This document shows, one piece after another, positions 47,718-59,616 of a stretch of 64,000 nt of DNA (positions are counted from its first letter, which is position 1; each line of letters opens with the position of its first letter). The notes below the pieces were generated by a model that saw only the letters and a list, made by a program, of their open reading frames with translations, was not told the DNA's origin and did not search any database. The DNA is taken from positions 63,880,514 to 63,944,513 of the forward strand of contig OZ024823.1 in assembly GCA_964016985.1 (NCBI GenBank), read 5' to 3'. This DNA comes from Anodontia alba. Lineage: Eukaryota; Mollusca; Bivalvia; Lucinida; Lucinidae. The position numbers were made by a program, and so were the translations under genes.

Positions 47718-48195
47718 TTGTTATTGTTTGGTCTGATATTGAAGTACCGTATTTATCCGCCTATAAGACGGGGATTTTTCCAAAAAAAAAATGCTCCCAA
47801 AAATCCAGACCTGTCTTATAGGCAAGGTCTTCGGCCATATCGGTATTTTCGGCAAAGTCTGGTGGTGCCACGTGGTCACAGAAAATGCTGATCTTTGAAA
47901 TCGGTAGAAAGCTATAATGTTTACCTTCGTCCCTTGACAGAAATTTACTAATCCAGACTAATTGAAATCACAATATGTTCCAAAATGTTATCCATCCCCG
48001 AGAAACACTAAAACATAAGACATTTTTTCCTTACAATGGACACAGGAAATAATTACACAGACTTTTCAGACTGGTCCATTAGGTAAAACGGGTAAGGAAA
48101 TTAGATCTAAAAAAAGGACTGAACCCTTAGCACTCTGGGTAAAATAATAGCAGACAGCATTTAAAAATATTTTTTTTCTGACACATATAATTATG

Positions 48196-48290
48196 TCCCG
48201 AAAAACAGGTTTGACATTTCATGTAAATTATTTCCAATGAAGACAATTTGCATGAAATGTCAAATTCAGTTTTCGTGGATAAATGTGACA
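48196..48290. repeat. Fold-back hairpin
   Basis: CGAAAAACAGG plus TTTGACATTTCATG is mirrored by CATGAAATGTCAAA and TTTTCG around a short AT-rich loop. Half-copies of the GACATTTC(A/T)TGCAA motif occur near 6262 and 34680. Confidence 0.7.
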
Positions 48291-48700
48291 ATTTGTCGTC
48301 TGCTAAATTAGCCCACAGAGTTGTAAAGGTTAATCAGGTCCATTTCAGGGATACATTCACTAACTGGCCACATGATTGACGTGTGCACAAACGAATCCAA
48401 TCGGCAACTTTTATAATCCCTTTGATGTTACTAGAAATTTGAACTGTGATAAAACAGACCTTATTTTGGTCACACAAATTAATTGCAATCAGATCAGTTG
48501 CGCAGGCTACACAGAATAATAAAACTGCTAAAATTGTATATAAAGAATGCCAGGCCTTGTAAGTCTGCACAATAAATAAAATAGACTCTTATCGGACCGC
48601 GCAGATGAGCACATTAATCTGAAGCTTCCCTTTTCACATTTGCAATAGGTACCTTTTTTTTTTTTTGACATGTAGGAACAGTTATTGTAAGCCTGTTAAT

Positions 48701-48996
48701 GTTGTTGTTGTTGTGCGATTTTTAACGCTACCAGGCACCCGAGGCACGTAGAGGCAGCGGCGATTGTTATGTACATGTATTTTGTACAGCCTTCCTTTCA
48801 TGGATCACCCATGCACACTTGGTGCCGCTGTCTGTCACCAAGCGCCGCCCTGTCCACTTTATACTCAACCCAGGGCACCTCGAGTATGAGCTGGGCGTAC
48901 TAATGATCTGAAAATTGTCTTGACCTGAGCGGGATTTGAACCCAGGATATCCCGCTTGAAAGTCGAGTGCGCTAACCACTAGGCCACCCAGCTCAC
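48701..48996 (-). mobile_element. tRNA-derived SINE, family 2
   Basis: On the - strand a tRNA-like head (A box TGGCCTAGTGG, B box GGTTCAAATCC) is followed by a CGAGGTGCCCTGGGTTGAGT body and an (AAC)n tail. The exact 10-bp duplication GCCTGTTAAT lies at 48691-48700 and 48997-49006. Confidence 0.9.
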
Positions 48997-50173
48997 GCCT
49001 GTTAATGGGACTCTGCATGGGATTAAATAACAGGTAGACTCGTGATCTACAAAATAGTAACTTATTTTTTGGGCAAGATACAATGACCTGGACCAGCCTG
49101 CGCATAAAATGTTTGAAAAGACACTGTTTCTAGGCTCTGCAAACTCTGTCAAGCTAACAGAGTAGGTCCTGATTGGAACAAGCCGATGCGACACCCTGCC
49201 CTATTTTTGGCTATTTTTTTTTTTTTTTTTTTTTTCTTAGAATCGGTAAGATACCTTTTTTTGGGTTTAAGTATTTAATGACCACCTGCAGAATTTTCTA
49301 GGATAGCAACAAGGAAAATTGTATCTTATAACCATTGCAAAATACAGAGACCCGGATGAGTCTGCGCTTAAAAAAAAGGAATTCTGATTTGTTTTTAGGC
49401 TCTTCGGAATCAGTTTTACAAATTACATAAATCCTCAACTGACTACGAGAATGCGTCAGCCCGAGTGCGTCGGTCACTATTTTGATCAGTTGCATAAGCG
49501 GCAAGGTACTTTTGTTGGTGAAGTAAATGGTGTCCTCTCAGGCCTTAGAAAAGGATGACGTTTATGCATGCTTGTAAGTGGTGTTGGAAGTTTTTTAATT
49601 GCTGATCTGTGATAAATTCACTTACAAATCTGACCAATTATCGCCAATGTCTTAATGTACTTTAGGAATTTTTGAGCGGCAGGGAATATCTCCGACAGGT
49701 CGGAGATTTTTTTAACCCATCTTATAATTAAGTAAAAGCAAAATCCTGCCTGGGAAGGGCCCAAAAACAACCCCCCGTCTAATAATCAAATTGACTTTTA
49801 GGCGGATTAATATGGTATAGGAAAAACAAATCAGCCAAAGGCTCATATGAACTTATAATATAGCCATGCTTCTGTCTTGTGTCCTCAGTCCGAAAGCACT
49901 TCTCCCTAGACGCAGCAAACTTCTCCCTGTTTCCCAGGAGGGAGAAGTCACTTCTCCCTTAATTTCTGGGCTAGCTTGGACCCTTAGGTTACAGTTCACC
50001 AAATATCAGCAGAGCTATACCCCAATGAAAATGTTTTAAATTTTTTTTTTTTTTTTTTTTTGTAATTCCACTTACAGTTTAAATCCAGAGCACTGAATTA
50101 TACAGGAGCCAGTTTATGTGCTACATCTTTTTACTTGCCACGGGCGTATATGCCCCGCTTCACGGAGCTCTTG

Positions 50174-50347
50174 TTAAACCCTGTTACAATACCACTTTCA
50201 GACCAGGGTCATATCAAAAAGAGGTTTTCCAGTAGTTTCTTTCATCTTTCAAACCTCTTTCAAACATATGCGTACTACCCTCGCATTCCCTTTTCCCCTG
50301 ACAGTCTGGAGTCTGTCAAAACATGAATATGTATAACTAGTATTTTT
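50174..50347 (+). other. Spacer
   Basis: Unassigned sequence between the core-J tail and the next head. Confidence 0.4.
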
Positions 50348-52572
50348 AGCTAACCTGAGCTATGCTCAGGATGAGCTATTGTGATCACTTTTCATCTGTC
50401 GTCCATCTGTCCATACGTCCATCCGTCCATCCATTTTCAAATGACTTCTCCTCTGAAGCTGCTGAGCCAATTTTGCTCAAATTTCATATGGAGCCTCCTT
50501 AGGTTGAGGGAACAAAAGATTGCTAAAATGGTCACAGTCCATTGACCAAGATGGCCGCCATGCCCATATATGGTAAAAACCTTTAAAAATCTTCTTCTAC
50601 AGAACCAAGGATGCCTTTGGGCTTAATCTTTGCACGAATCATCAGGGACGAGAGGTCTACCAAAGTTGCTAAAATAATTTTTTTTACATTGACGTTTGAC
50701 CTTTTTTACGGTGGGGTCAAGTTTGCTTCCCTATGCATTTGTATGGGCTGCATACATTTGTATGGGAAAAATGTTGAGAATTTCAAAAGACTTCTCCTCT
50801 GAAGCCTCTGGGCCAATGTTGCTCAAATTTCATGTGGAGCCTCCTTAGGTTGGGGGAACTAAAGATTGCTAAAATGGTCACGGTCCATTGACCAAGATGG
50901 CCACCATGCTCATATATGGTAAAAACCTAAAAAAATCCTCCAGAATAGAGGATGCCTTGGGGACTGAATCTTTGCACAAATCATCAGGGACAGGAGGTCT
51001 AGCAAAGTTGCTAAAATGATGGTCGTACATTGACGTTTCGCCTTCTTACGGTGAGGTCGAGTTTGCTTCCCTATGCATTTGTATGGGCACCATACATTTG
51101 TATGGAAAAAATGTTGAGAATTTCAAACTCCTCCTCTGAAGCCTCTGGGCCAATGTTGCTCAAATTTTATGTGGAGCCTTCTTAGGTTGGGGGAACGAAA
51201 GATTGCTAAAAAGGTCGTGGTCCATTGGCCAAGATGGCTGCGATGCCCATATATGGTAAAAACCTTTAAAAAGCTTCTTCTCCAGAACCAAATAAGCCCT
51301 GGGGCCTTATCTTTGCACAAATCCTTGGGGACAGGAAATCTACCAAAACTGCTAAAATGATGGTCCTACGTTGACGTTTGACCTTTTTACAGCAAGGTCA
51401 AATTTGCTTCCCCATGCATTTGTATGGGCCCTATAGATTTATAAGGGGAAAATATTGAGAATTCATATTTTGGACATCTTCTCTATAATCCAGTTGAATT
51501 GAAACTTGATGATGAGCATTAGGGGGCTTATTAGACACAAAATAGCTAAATGAGCGGATAGAAAATCCAAGATGGCTACCACAGCCGACATCTTGAAAAT
51601 AAATTTTCGACATCTTTTCTCAAACTTAGATCGCTTTGAGCTAAAACTTGCTCTTTAGCAACAGAATGACTTCTGGATCGAAACAAGGTAAAATTGTGTT
51701 GATCGAAAATCCAATGGTTCTGCTCCATTGAACAAGATGGCCGCCAGAGCTAAAAAATAGAAGATCTTCAAATGACATCTCGTTCTTGGCCAATGGCCTG
51801 ATTTCAAAATAATTGCACTGAAGTGTTCCACCAATGGCCCTCAACCAAAATTATTAAAATGGCTCCACTTGGTTGAACAAAATGGTGGCCAGAGCTAAAA
51901 ATAGAAAAAACCTTTAAAAGACATCTCCTCCGCAGCCAGTGTCCTGATTTCAAAGTAATTTCACAGAAGTGTTCCTCTTATGGCCCTTTACCAGAAGTGC
52001 TAAAAAAGTTCTGCTCGGCTCAACAAAATGGCCATCAGAGCTAAAATAGAAAAAAAAAACCTTTAAACATATCCTCCTTGGCCAGTGGCCTGATTTCAAA
52101 ATGATTTCACAGAAATGTTCCTCTTGTCCCCCTTTACCAAAATTGCCAAAATGATTCTGCTCTGCTGAACAAAATGGTCACCAGAGCTAAAAATAGAAAA
52201 ACTTTTAAACAACTTCTGTATATAGCATCATGGACTCAAGGTCTACCAAGTTTGTTCAAATGATGACCCTAGGTTGACCGACCTTTTTACAGCAAGGTCA
52301 AATTTGCATCCCCATGCATTTATATGGGGAAAATGTTGAAAAGTCATTTTCTCAAAATGTATTAAATACTAAATACAAGGAGTGATTAAAGTAGTGAAAC
52401 ATTTTAGTTATAATCAAAATTTTGTCCCCTGGAGTTATCTGCCCGTGCCCCTGGGCAATATACATCTATAAAATTGTGTAATTTTTAAATGTCTTCTTCT
52501 CTTAAATCGCTTAAGCAATTTTCACCAGATTTCATATGGGGCCTTCTGTGAAAAGGGTATTGCCAATTTGTT
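50348..52572 (+). mobile_element. Helentron-like head with cores B, E then F
   Basis: The head AGCTAACCTGAGC, TAT, GCTCAGGATGAGCT has a GTCC/ATCC block. Core B runs 50440-51470, a C-like junction follows, core E 51710-52205, and the first core F unit 52205-52572. The F array is interrupted by the next element and resumes at 54770-56290. Confidence 0.78.
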
Positions 52573-54769
52573 AGCTCACCGAGCATGAAGTGCTCAAGGT
52601 GAGCTGATGTGGTCAGTCAGTGTCCCTCTTGCATCGTCCGTCGTGCATGCGGCGTCAACAATTGCTTTAAAAGCCTACTCCTCCAACACCCCTGGGCCAA
52701 TTGACTCAAAACTTGGTAGGAAGCATCGGGGTGACTTGTAGATAAAAAATAGCTAAAATTGTTCCGATTGGAAATCCAGGATGACCGCCATGGCCGCCAT
52801 CTTGAAAATCTATTTTTCACTTCTTCTCCTGAACCGAAAGGTAAATTGACTGAAAACTTGGTAGGACGCATCGGGGTGACTTGTAGATTAAAAATAGCTA
52901 AAATCATTCTGATTGGAAATCCAAGATGGCAGCAATGGCGAAAGGCCAATTAACTCGAAATTTGGTAGGAACCATCGGGGTGTCTTGCAGATCAAAAATA
53001 GCTGAAATCATTCTGATCGGAAATCCAAGATGGTGGCCCTAGCAGCCATGTTGAAAATCTATTTTGAACTTTTTCGGAAATCCAAAGTTGGCCGCCATGG
53101 CAGCCATCTTGAAAATCTATTTTTCTTTTCTTCTCCTGAAGTGAAAGGCCAATTGAAACTTGGTAGGAAGCATTGGGGTTACTTGTAGATAAAAAATAAC
53201 TGAAATCGTTCCAATTAGAAACCCAAGATGGCCGTCATGGCAGCCATCTTGAAAATCTATTTTTCCTTTCTTCTCCAGAGCAAAAGGCCAGTTGACTCGA
53301 AACTTGGTAGGAAGCATCGGGGTGACCTGTAGATCAAAAATAGCATAAATCGTTCCGATTGGAAATTCAAGATGGTCGCCATGGCCGCCATCTTGAAAAT
53401 CAATTTTTCGCTTCTTCTCCTGAACCAAAAGGCCAATAGACTCGAAACTTGGTAGGAAGCATCTGGGTGACTTGTAGATCAAAAATAGCTAAAATCGCTC
53501 CGATGGGAAATCCAAGATGGTTGCCATGGCCGCCATCTTGAAAATCAATTTTTTGCTTCTTCTCCTGAACCGAAAGGCCAATAGACTCAAAACTTGGTAG
53601 GAAGCATCTGGGTGACTTGTTGATCAAAAATAGCGAAAATCATTCCGATCAGAAATCCAAGATGGCGGCAATGGGGGCCATCTTAAAAATCTTTTTTTTG
53701 GCTTCTTCTACTGAACCGAAAGGCTAATGGACTTTTAACATGGTAGAAAGCATCAGGGTGACTTGTAGATCAAAAATAGCTAAAATAGGTCCTATCAGAA
53801 ATCCAAGATGGCCGCCATGTCCGCCATCTTGAAAATATATTTTTCATTTCTTCTCCTGAACCAAAAGGCCAATTGACCCGAAACTAGGTAGGAAGCATCA
53901 GGGTGACTTGTAGATTAAAAAAAATGAGTAAAATCATTCCGATTAGAAATCCAACATGGCCGCCATGGGGTCATCTTGAAAATCTATTTTTCACTTCTCC
54001 TGAAATGAAAGGCCAATTGACTCGAAACTTGTTAGGAAGCATAGGGGTGACTGGTAGATCAAAAATAGCTAAAATCATTCTGATCAGAAATCCAAGATGG
54101 CCACCATGGTGACTTGTAGATAAAAAATAGCTAAAATTGTTCCGATTGGTAATAAAAGATGGCTGCCAAAGTTGCCATCTTGAAAATCTATTTTTCGCTT
54201 CTTTTCCTGAACCGAAAAGCCCATTGACTCGAAATTTTATAGGAAGTATCGGGGTGACTTGTAGATCAAAATAGCTAAAATCATTCTGATCAGAAATCCA
54301 AGATGGCCGCCATGGTGACTTGTAGATAAAAAATAGCTAAAATTGTTCCGATTGGTAATAAAAGATGGCTGCCAAAGTTGCCATCTTGAAAATCTATTTT
54401 TCGCTTCTTTTCCTGAACCGAAAAGCCCATTGACTTGAAATTTTATAGGAAGTATCGGGGTGACTTGTAGATCAAAAATAGCTAAAATCATTCTGATCAG
54501 AAATCCAAGATGGTCACCCTAGCAGCCATGTTGAAAATCTATTTTGAACTTTTTCTCCTGAACCAAAAGGACAATTGACTCAAACTTCATTGGAAGTATC
54601 GAGGTGACTTGTAGATCAAAAGTAGCTAAAATCGTTCTGATTGGAAATCCAAGATGGCCACCATCTTTAAAACCAATATTGAACTTCTTCTCGTGAACAG
54701 AAAGGCCATTTGACTCAAACTTGTCTGGTAATCAAGTGAACAATACAGGGCCATCTTTTCCCTCTTGTT
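52573..54769 (+). mobile_element. Helentron-like element, core C, with both ends defined
   Basis: The head AGCTCACCGAGCATGAAGTG and a TGCGGCGTC block are followed by about 14 core C units. The tail has ATCAAGTGAACAATACAGGG and CCATCTTTTCCCTCTTGTT. The host F array reads GCCAATTTGTT before and CAAATGGTTC after, while uninterrupted F units read TTTGTTCAAATGGTTC. The insert therefore runs AGCTC...CTTGTT at a TT site with no longer duplication. A duplicated subsegment lies around 54100-54360. Confidence 0.88.
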
Positions 54770-56290
54770 CAAATGGTTCCGCACCATAAAACGAGATGGC
54801 CGCCATGCCCATATATTATGGTAAAAACACTTAAAAATCTTCTTCTCCAGAACCAAGAAAGCTTTGGGGCTGAATCTTGTTATATAGCATCATGGACTCA
54901 AGGTCTACCAAGTTTGTTCAAGTGATGACTGTAGGTTGACCTTTTTACGACAAGGTCAAATTTGCATCCTTATACATTTATATGGGGAAAATGTTGAAAA
55001 GTCATTTTCTCAAAATGTATTAAAGACTAATGGCTGAAGCTTACAATGTATGATTAAAGTAGTAAAACATTTTAGTTATAATCAAAATTTTGTCCCCAGA
55101 GGGTTATCTGCCCTTGTCCAATGTCTTCTTCTTTGAAACCATTTGTGCAATTTTTTACAAGATTTCACATGGGACCTCCTGTCAAAAGGATATTGCAAAT
55201 TTGTTCAAATGGTTCTGCGCAATTGAACAAAGTGGCCGCCATGCCTATATATGGTAGAAACACTTAAAAATCTTCTTCTCCAGAACCAAGAAAGCTTTGG
55301 GGCTGAATCTTGGTATGTAGCATCGAGGACTCAAGGTCAACCAAGTTTATTCAAATGATGACTGTAAGTGGACCGTTGACCTTTTTACGGCAAGGTCAAA
55401 TTTGAGTCCCCATGCATTTGTATGGGGAAAATGTTGAAAAGTCATTTTCTCAGAATTTTTTAAAGACTAATGGCTGAAATTTACAATGTGTGAATAAAGT
55501 AGTAAAACATTTTAGTTATAATCAAAATTTTGTCCCTTGAGGGTTATCTGTCTTTGCCACTGGGCTATATACATGTATAAAATTGTATAATTTTTAAATG
55601 TCTTCTTCTCTGAAACTGCTAGAGCAATTTTCACCAGATTTCACATGGGCTTTTTGTCGAAAGGGTATTGCCATTTTGTTCAAATGGTTCTGCGAGATTG
55701 AACAAGATGGCTGCCATGTCCATATATGGTAAAAACTCTTGAAAATCATCTTCTCCAGAACCAAGAAAGCTTTGGGGCTGAATCTTGGTTAATAGCATCG
55801 AGGACTCAAGCTCTACCAAGTTTGTTCAAATGATGATCAAAGGTTGACCTTTGACCTTTTTATGGCAAGGTCAAATTTGGGTCTCGATAGATTTGTTTGG
55901 GGGGAAAAGTTGAAAAACTATTTTGTTCAATATGTATTTAAGACTAATGGCTGAAACTTACAATGTATGATTAAAGTAGTAAAATGTTTTAGTTAGGATC
56001 AAAATTTTGCCCCCTGGGGGTTATCTGCCCTTGCCCCTTTGCTATATACAGGTAATCTTTAAACGTCTTCTTCTCTAAAACCACTTGACCAATTTTCACC
56101 AGATTTCACATGGAGCCTTCTGTCAAAGGGATGTTGACATTTTGTTCAAAAGGTTCTGCATCATTAGAACAAGATGGCCACCATGCCCATATATGGTAAA
56201 AACACTTAAAAATCTTTTTCTCCAGTACTAAGAAAGCTTTGAGGCTGAATCTTAGTATACAGCATGGGGGACTCAAGGTCTACCAAATTT
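54770..56290 (+). repeat. Core F tandem array, about 430-bp units
   Basis: Roughly 3.5 units contain CCATGCCCATATATGGTAAA, GAAAGCTTTGGGGCTGAATC, CAAAATTTTGTCCC and TTTTCACCAGATTTCA. It is a longer relative of core B. It passes into core C at 56291. Confidence 0.8.
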
Positions 56291-56994
56291 GAATTGTAGG
56301 TAAAAAATATCTAAAATTGTTCCGATGGGAAATCCAAGATGGCCGACATCTTGAAAATCTATTTTCACTTCTTTTCCTGAAACAAAGGCCAATTGTCTTG
56401 AAACTTGACAGGAAGCATCAGGGTAACTAGTAGATCAAAATAGCTAAAATCATTTGGATCAGAAATCCAAGATGGCCACCATCTTGAAAATCTATTTTTC
56501 ACTTCTTCTCCTGAACCGAAAGGCCAATTGACTCCAAAAACTTGGTAGGAAGCATCAGGGTGACTTGTAGATAAAAAAGAGCTCGTTCCAATCAGAAATC
56601 CAAGACCACAATGGCGGCCATCTTGGAAATCTATTTTGCGCTTCTTCACCTGAACCGAAAGACCAGTTGACTCGAAACTTGGTTGAATGCATCAAGGTGA
56701 CTAGTAGATCAAAATAAGCTAAATTCCTTTCGATCGGACATCCAAGATGGCCGCCATGGCCGCTATCTTACAAATCTATTTTGCACTTCTTTTCCTGAAC
56801 TAAAGGCCAAATTACTCGAAACTTGGTAGGAAATATCTGGGTGACTTGTAGATCAAAAATAGCTAAATTTGTTCTGATCAGAAATTGAAGATGGCCGTCA
56901 TCTTGAAAATCTGTTTTGAACTTCTTTTGAACAGAAAGGCCAATTGACAGGAAAATTGATAGGAAGTATCAGGGTAACTTGTAGATCAAAAATA

Positions 56995-58334
56995 CGAGGG
57001 ATGTTCGAAATGAATTGCTTATTGTCCTCTAGCTTGATATCCACGTGGGGCACGATAAAAACCAATACATACCTGTATAGGGCTATTCAATATCTACACA
57101 ATGGTGTATAAATGTACATGTTAGACTAAGTGTAAGACATAAAATTTGCCATTTGAATACACGCAGTCATTGACCACTGCAGTAAAAATGGTTGGTAGAA
57201 GCGTCGACAAAAAAGATGAAATACGGGCTTACATCAAAGCTCGCTCAAAACTTGGTTGTTCTTTGAAGAAGCTGATGACTGAAATTTCTACTGCTTTTGG
57301 ACCTTCTTGTGTGTCAAATGACACAGTTCGGCGGTGGAAAAAGAAATTTGAGTCTGGTGTAGAGTCCATCAAAAATGCACCGAAATCAGGTAGGCCAAAA
57401 TCTGCATCTCGTAAAAAAATCGTTTCCAAAATAAAGGAAATCATTGAAGGAGATGCCAGGTTTACAGTTCCTGATATTGCACGAAAGGTAGGCATATCAC
57501 TATCAACGGTTCACCTTATTTTGAAGAAGCATTTGAAAGTCAGAAAGATTTCTGCTAGATGGGTGCCACATCTGTTGACTGACGAGCAAAAGAGGCAACA
57601 GATTAAAGTGGCCAAAAAGCTGCTTCAAATGTTTCCAAAATATGACAAAAAGCAGTTTGCTAATGTCGTCACAGGTGATGAAACCTGGGTCCATTATTTT
57701 GAGCCCGTCAGAAAGGTTAGCAATAAGATCTGGGCCACTAAACACAGCAAACGCCCAATAATTGCCAAACGTTCTTTGAGTACAAAGAAGGTTTTGTATG
57801 CAATCTTCTACTCTGGTGAAGGAGTCGCAATAAAAGTGCCAGTGAAAAAGGGCAAAAGCATCACATGAAAGTACTACAAAGACATAGTACTGAAGAAACT
57901 GAAAAAGTATTATCAGAAACGACGCCCTGCCACTGGTTTTAAACATGTCCGTCTTCTACATGACAATGCCCCAGCTCATACCTCCGCAATAGTTACGGCG
58001 TTTTTGAAGAAAGAAAAAGTAACTGTTTTGCCTCACCCCCCGTATTCCCCAGACCTTGCCCCATGTGATTTCTTTTTGTTTCTGAAATTGAAAGCATTCC
58101 TTGCTGGGCGGAAATACCAGTCCCGGCAGGCACTTGGATCTGCCATTCATCAGTACCTTATTACTGTGCCCAAATCAGCGTACCGTGACGCCTTCAAGAA
58201 GGGGATACATCGGCTGAAACTTTTCATTTCTAGCCACGGGGAGTACTTCGAGGGCATGAAATGAGTACTTTTGGGCTAACTTGAAATTTGAAGTCTCCAG
58301 ATAGAAATAAGCAATTCATTTCGAACATCCCTCA
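56995..58334 (+). mobile_element. Full-length mariner element
   Basis: A 1,340-bp element with about 29-bp inverted ends, GAGGGATGTTCGAAATGAAT and the following TGCTTATT, differing only at the outermost base. TA lies at 56993-56994 and 58335-58336. It encodes one transposase frame. It sits in a core C unit; two extra TA dinucleotides follow the right end. Confidence 0.95.
57188..58264 (+). pseudogene. Mariner transposase with one nonsense codon
   Basis: ATG at 57188 (MVGRSVDKKDEIRAYIKAR) opens a frame of 358 codons, near the usual 345 for mariner. The N-terminal half carries two helix-turn-helix regions (DTVRRWKKKFESG; VPDIARKVGISLSTVHLILK). Catalytic motifs are VVTGDETWVHYF, RLLHDNAPAHTS and YSPDLAPCDFFLF; 34 residues separate the second and third Asp, the DD34D signature. 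A TGA at 57866-57868 interrupts between the first and second Asp; the frame continues unchanged to a stop at 58262-58264. All three Asp codons survive. An upstream in-frame extension (57146) is less likely as start. Confidence 0.95.
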
Positions 58335-58631
58335 TATATAGCTAAAATTACTCTGATCGAAATCCAAGATGGTTGCCCTAGCAGCTGTGTTGAAAATCTA
58401 TTTTGAACTTTTTTATCCTGAACCAAAAGGACAATTGACTCAAAACTTCATTGGAAATATCGCGGTGACTTGTAGATCAAAAGTAGCTAAATCATTCTGA
58501 TTGGAAATCCAAAATGGCCACCATCTTGAAAATCTATATTGAAGTTCTTCTCTTGAACCGAAAGGTCAACTGATTTGAAACTTGTCTGGTAATCAGGTGA
58601 GCGATACAGGGCCATCTTGGCCCTTTTGTTT

Positions 58632-59616
58632 ATTAACCTTTGCCATGGCTATGAAACTTTGTCAAATTCAAGCATGGCAAAAGTCCTGTATCAAACTACA
58701 TGAAACTGTCAAACTTCATGCTGAGATGTAAACAGCCTTTTTATTAAACTTTGCCATGACTAAGGAGCGTTGCCAAAGTCATGCCTGGCAATAGACAAAT
58801 CATATAAGATTTAATCAGTCAGATGTTTCAATCTCATTAATTTTATAAACTGGGTTTTTGGCAAAGAATCAGATCCGTACATTTGCCCAGATCTTTAATT
58901 ATTCCTAATTTAGCTTGAAAATGCAAAAAGGGAATATTTTGTAAACTTTTATGATCAGTTAGAACACCAAAGTCTTACTAAAAATAACTAGTTCTTATTG
59001 TAAGATAGGACTAGATTATTTTACCAATTAAAGGTAATCATGACATCTCTAAGATTTATCTTAATGTCTCGAGATGTGTAGTTACCTACAGGAAACTCAA
59101 CCAAGGAGACATTTTCTTGTTAAATAATTAGGGCTCATGAAGATAGGGAGCTACCTTTTCCTGGGCATTCTTTGATAAGGTTCTGCTCAAAGACAGTAGT
59201 CTGGAATCTATCTTTGAACTGCACAAAATCTTACTTGAAGGATATGTCTCAGCAAGGTATCAATTTTCTTCATTTGGGCCCAGCTGTTGTTGCCCAAAAA
59301 AGAGGTGGTGGGCAAGGAATTCAGGCCTCTGATGCTTAAGAAAACTGACATCCTCCAGAGTCCATCATACATATAATAAGGTATTAACACCTTAGAGATA
59401 TGTTATTAGTGAATCTAGATCATACTGAGTAGATCATACCGAGTATATATTATAGAATGTATCTGATTCCTTAGAGTTTCCTGAGTCTTAAACCAGAAGT
59501 TAAGGGAATCTAATATATATGCTAGTGTTAGAATTAGGGGAGCACCTCCCTCCTAATCTATAAATTCTAGCACATTATCCATAGCTTAATGTATTATGAA
59601 GTTAAAATGAAGTTTT
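58632..59616 (+). other. Unassigned sequence
   Basis: AT-rich text with a weak internal repeat (AACCTTTGCCATGGCTATGA against AAACTTTGCCATGACTAAGG, 58637 and 58745). No exon or element was recognised. Confidence 0.45.

Larger units (their letters stand above)
47747..49815. mobile_element. 2.07-kb DNA transposon with TA duplication
   Basis: Left end CCGTATTTATCCGCCTATAA and right end (inverse) CCATATTAATCCGCCTAAAA are imperfect inverted repeats. TA flanks both ends (47745-47746, 49816-49817). The empty site exists at 10201-10215 (GATATTGAAGTATAGGA). No transposase was recognised inside, so it is non-autonomous or decayed. It contains a fold-back near 48196-48290 and a SINE. The superfamily is uncertain. 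Confidence 0.82.
43673..50173 (+). mobile_element. Core-J Helentron-like element with nested inserts
   Basis: The head TATACACCCGTTTG...AAATGGGACATATTATG at 43673 has a GTCCGTCC block. Four core J units (43740-44340) carry TTACAGTCCACCAAATATTA. Related text resumes at 49818 (TTACAGTTCACCAAATATCA) and ends CACGGGCGTATATGCCCCGC...GAGCTCTTGTT near 50173. The ACGGGCGTATA string is the inverted counterpart of the head. Between them sit a core-D element (44406-47717) and a TA-flanked transposon (47747-49815). Joining the two parts is inference. Confidence 0.65.
56291..58631 (+). repeat. Core C array with tail, split by mariner
   Basis: Core C units (56291-56994 and 58339-58560) end in AATCAGGTGAGCGATACAGG and a GGGCCATCTTGGCCC hairpin with TTTTGTTT. 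No head is present. Confidence 0.8.

Noticed and set aside
48925..48996. Possible tRNA gene on the - strand
   Set aside because: It is the head of a SINE with an (AAC)n tail and a 10-bp target duplication.
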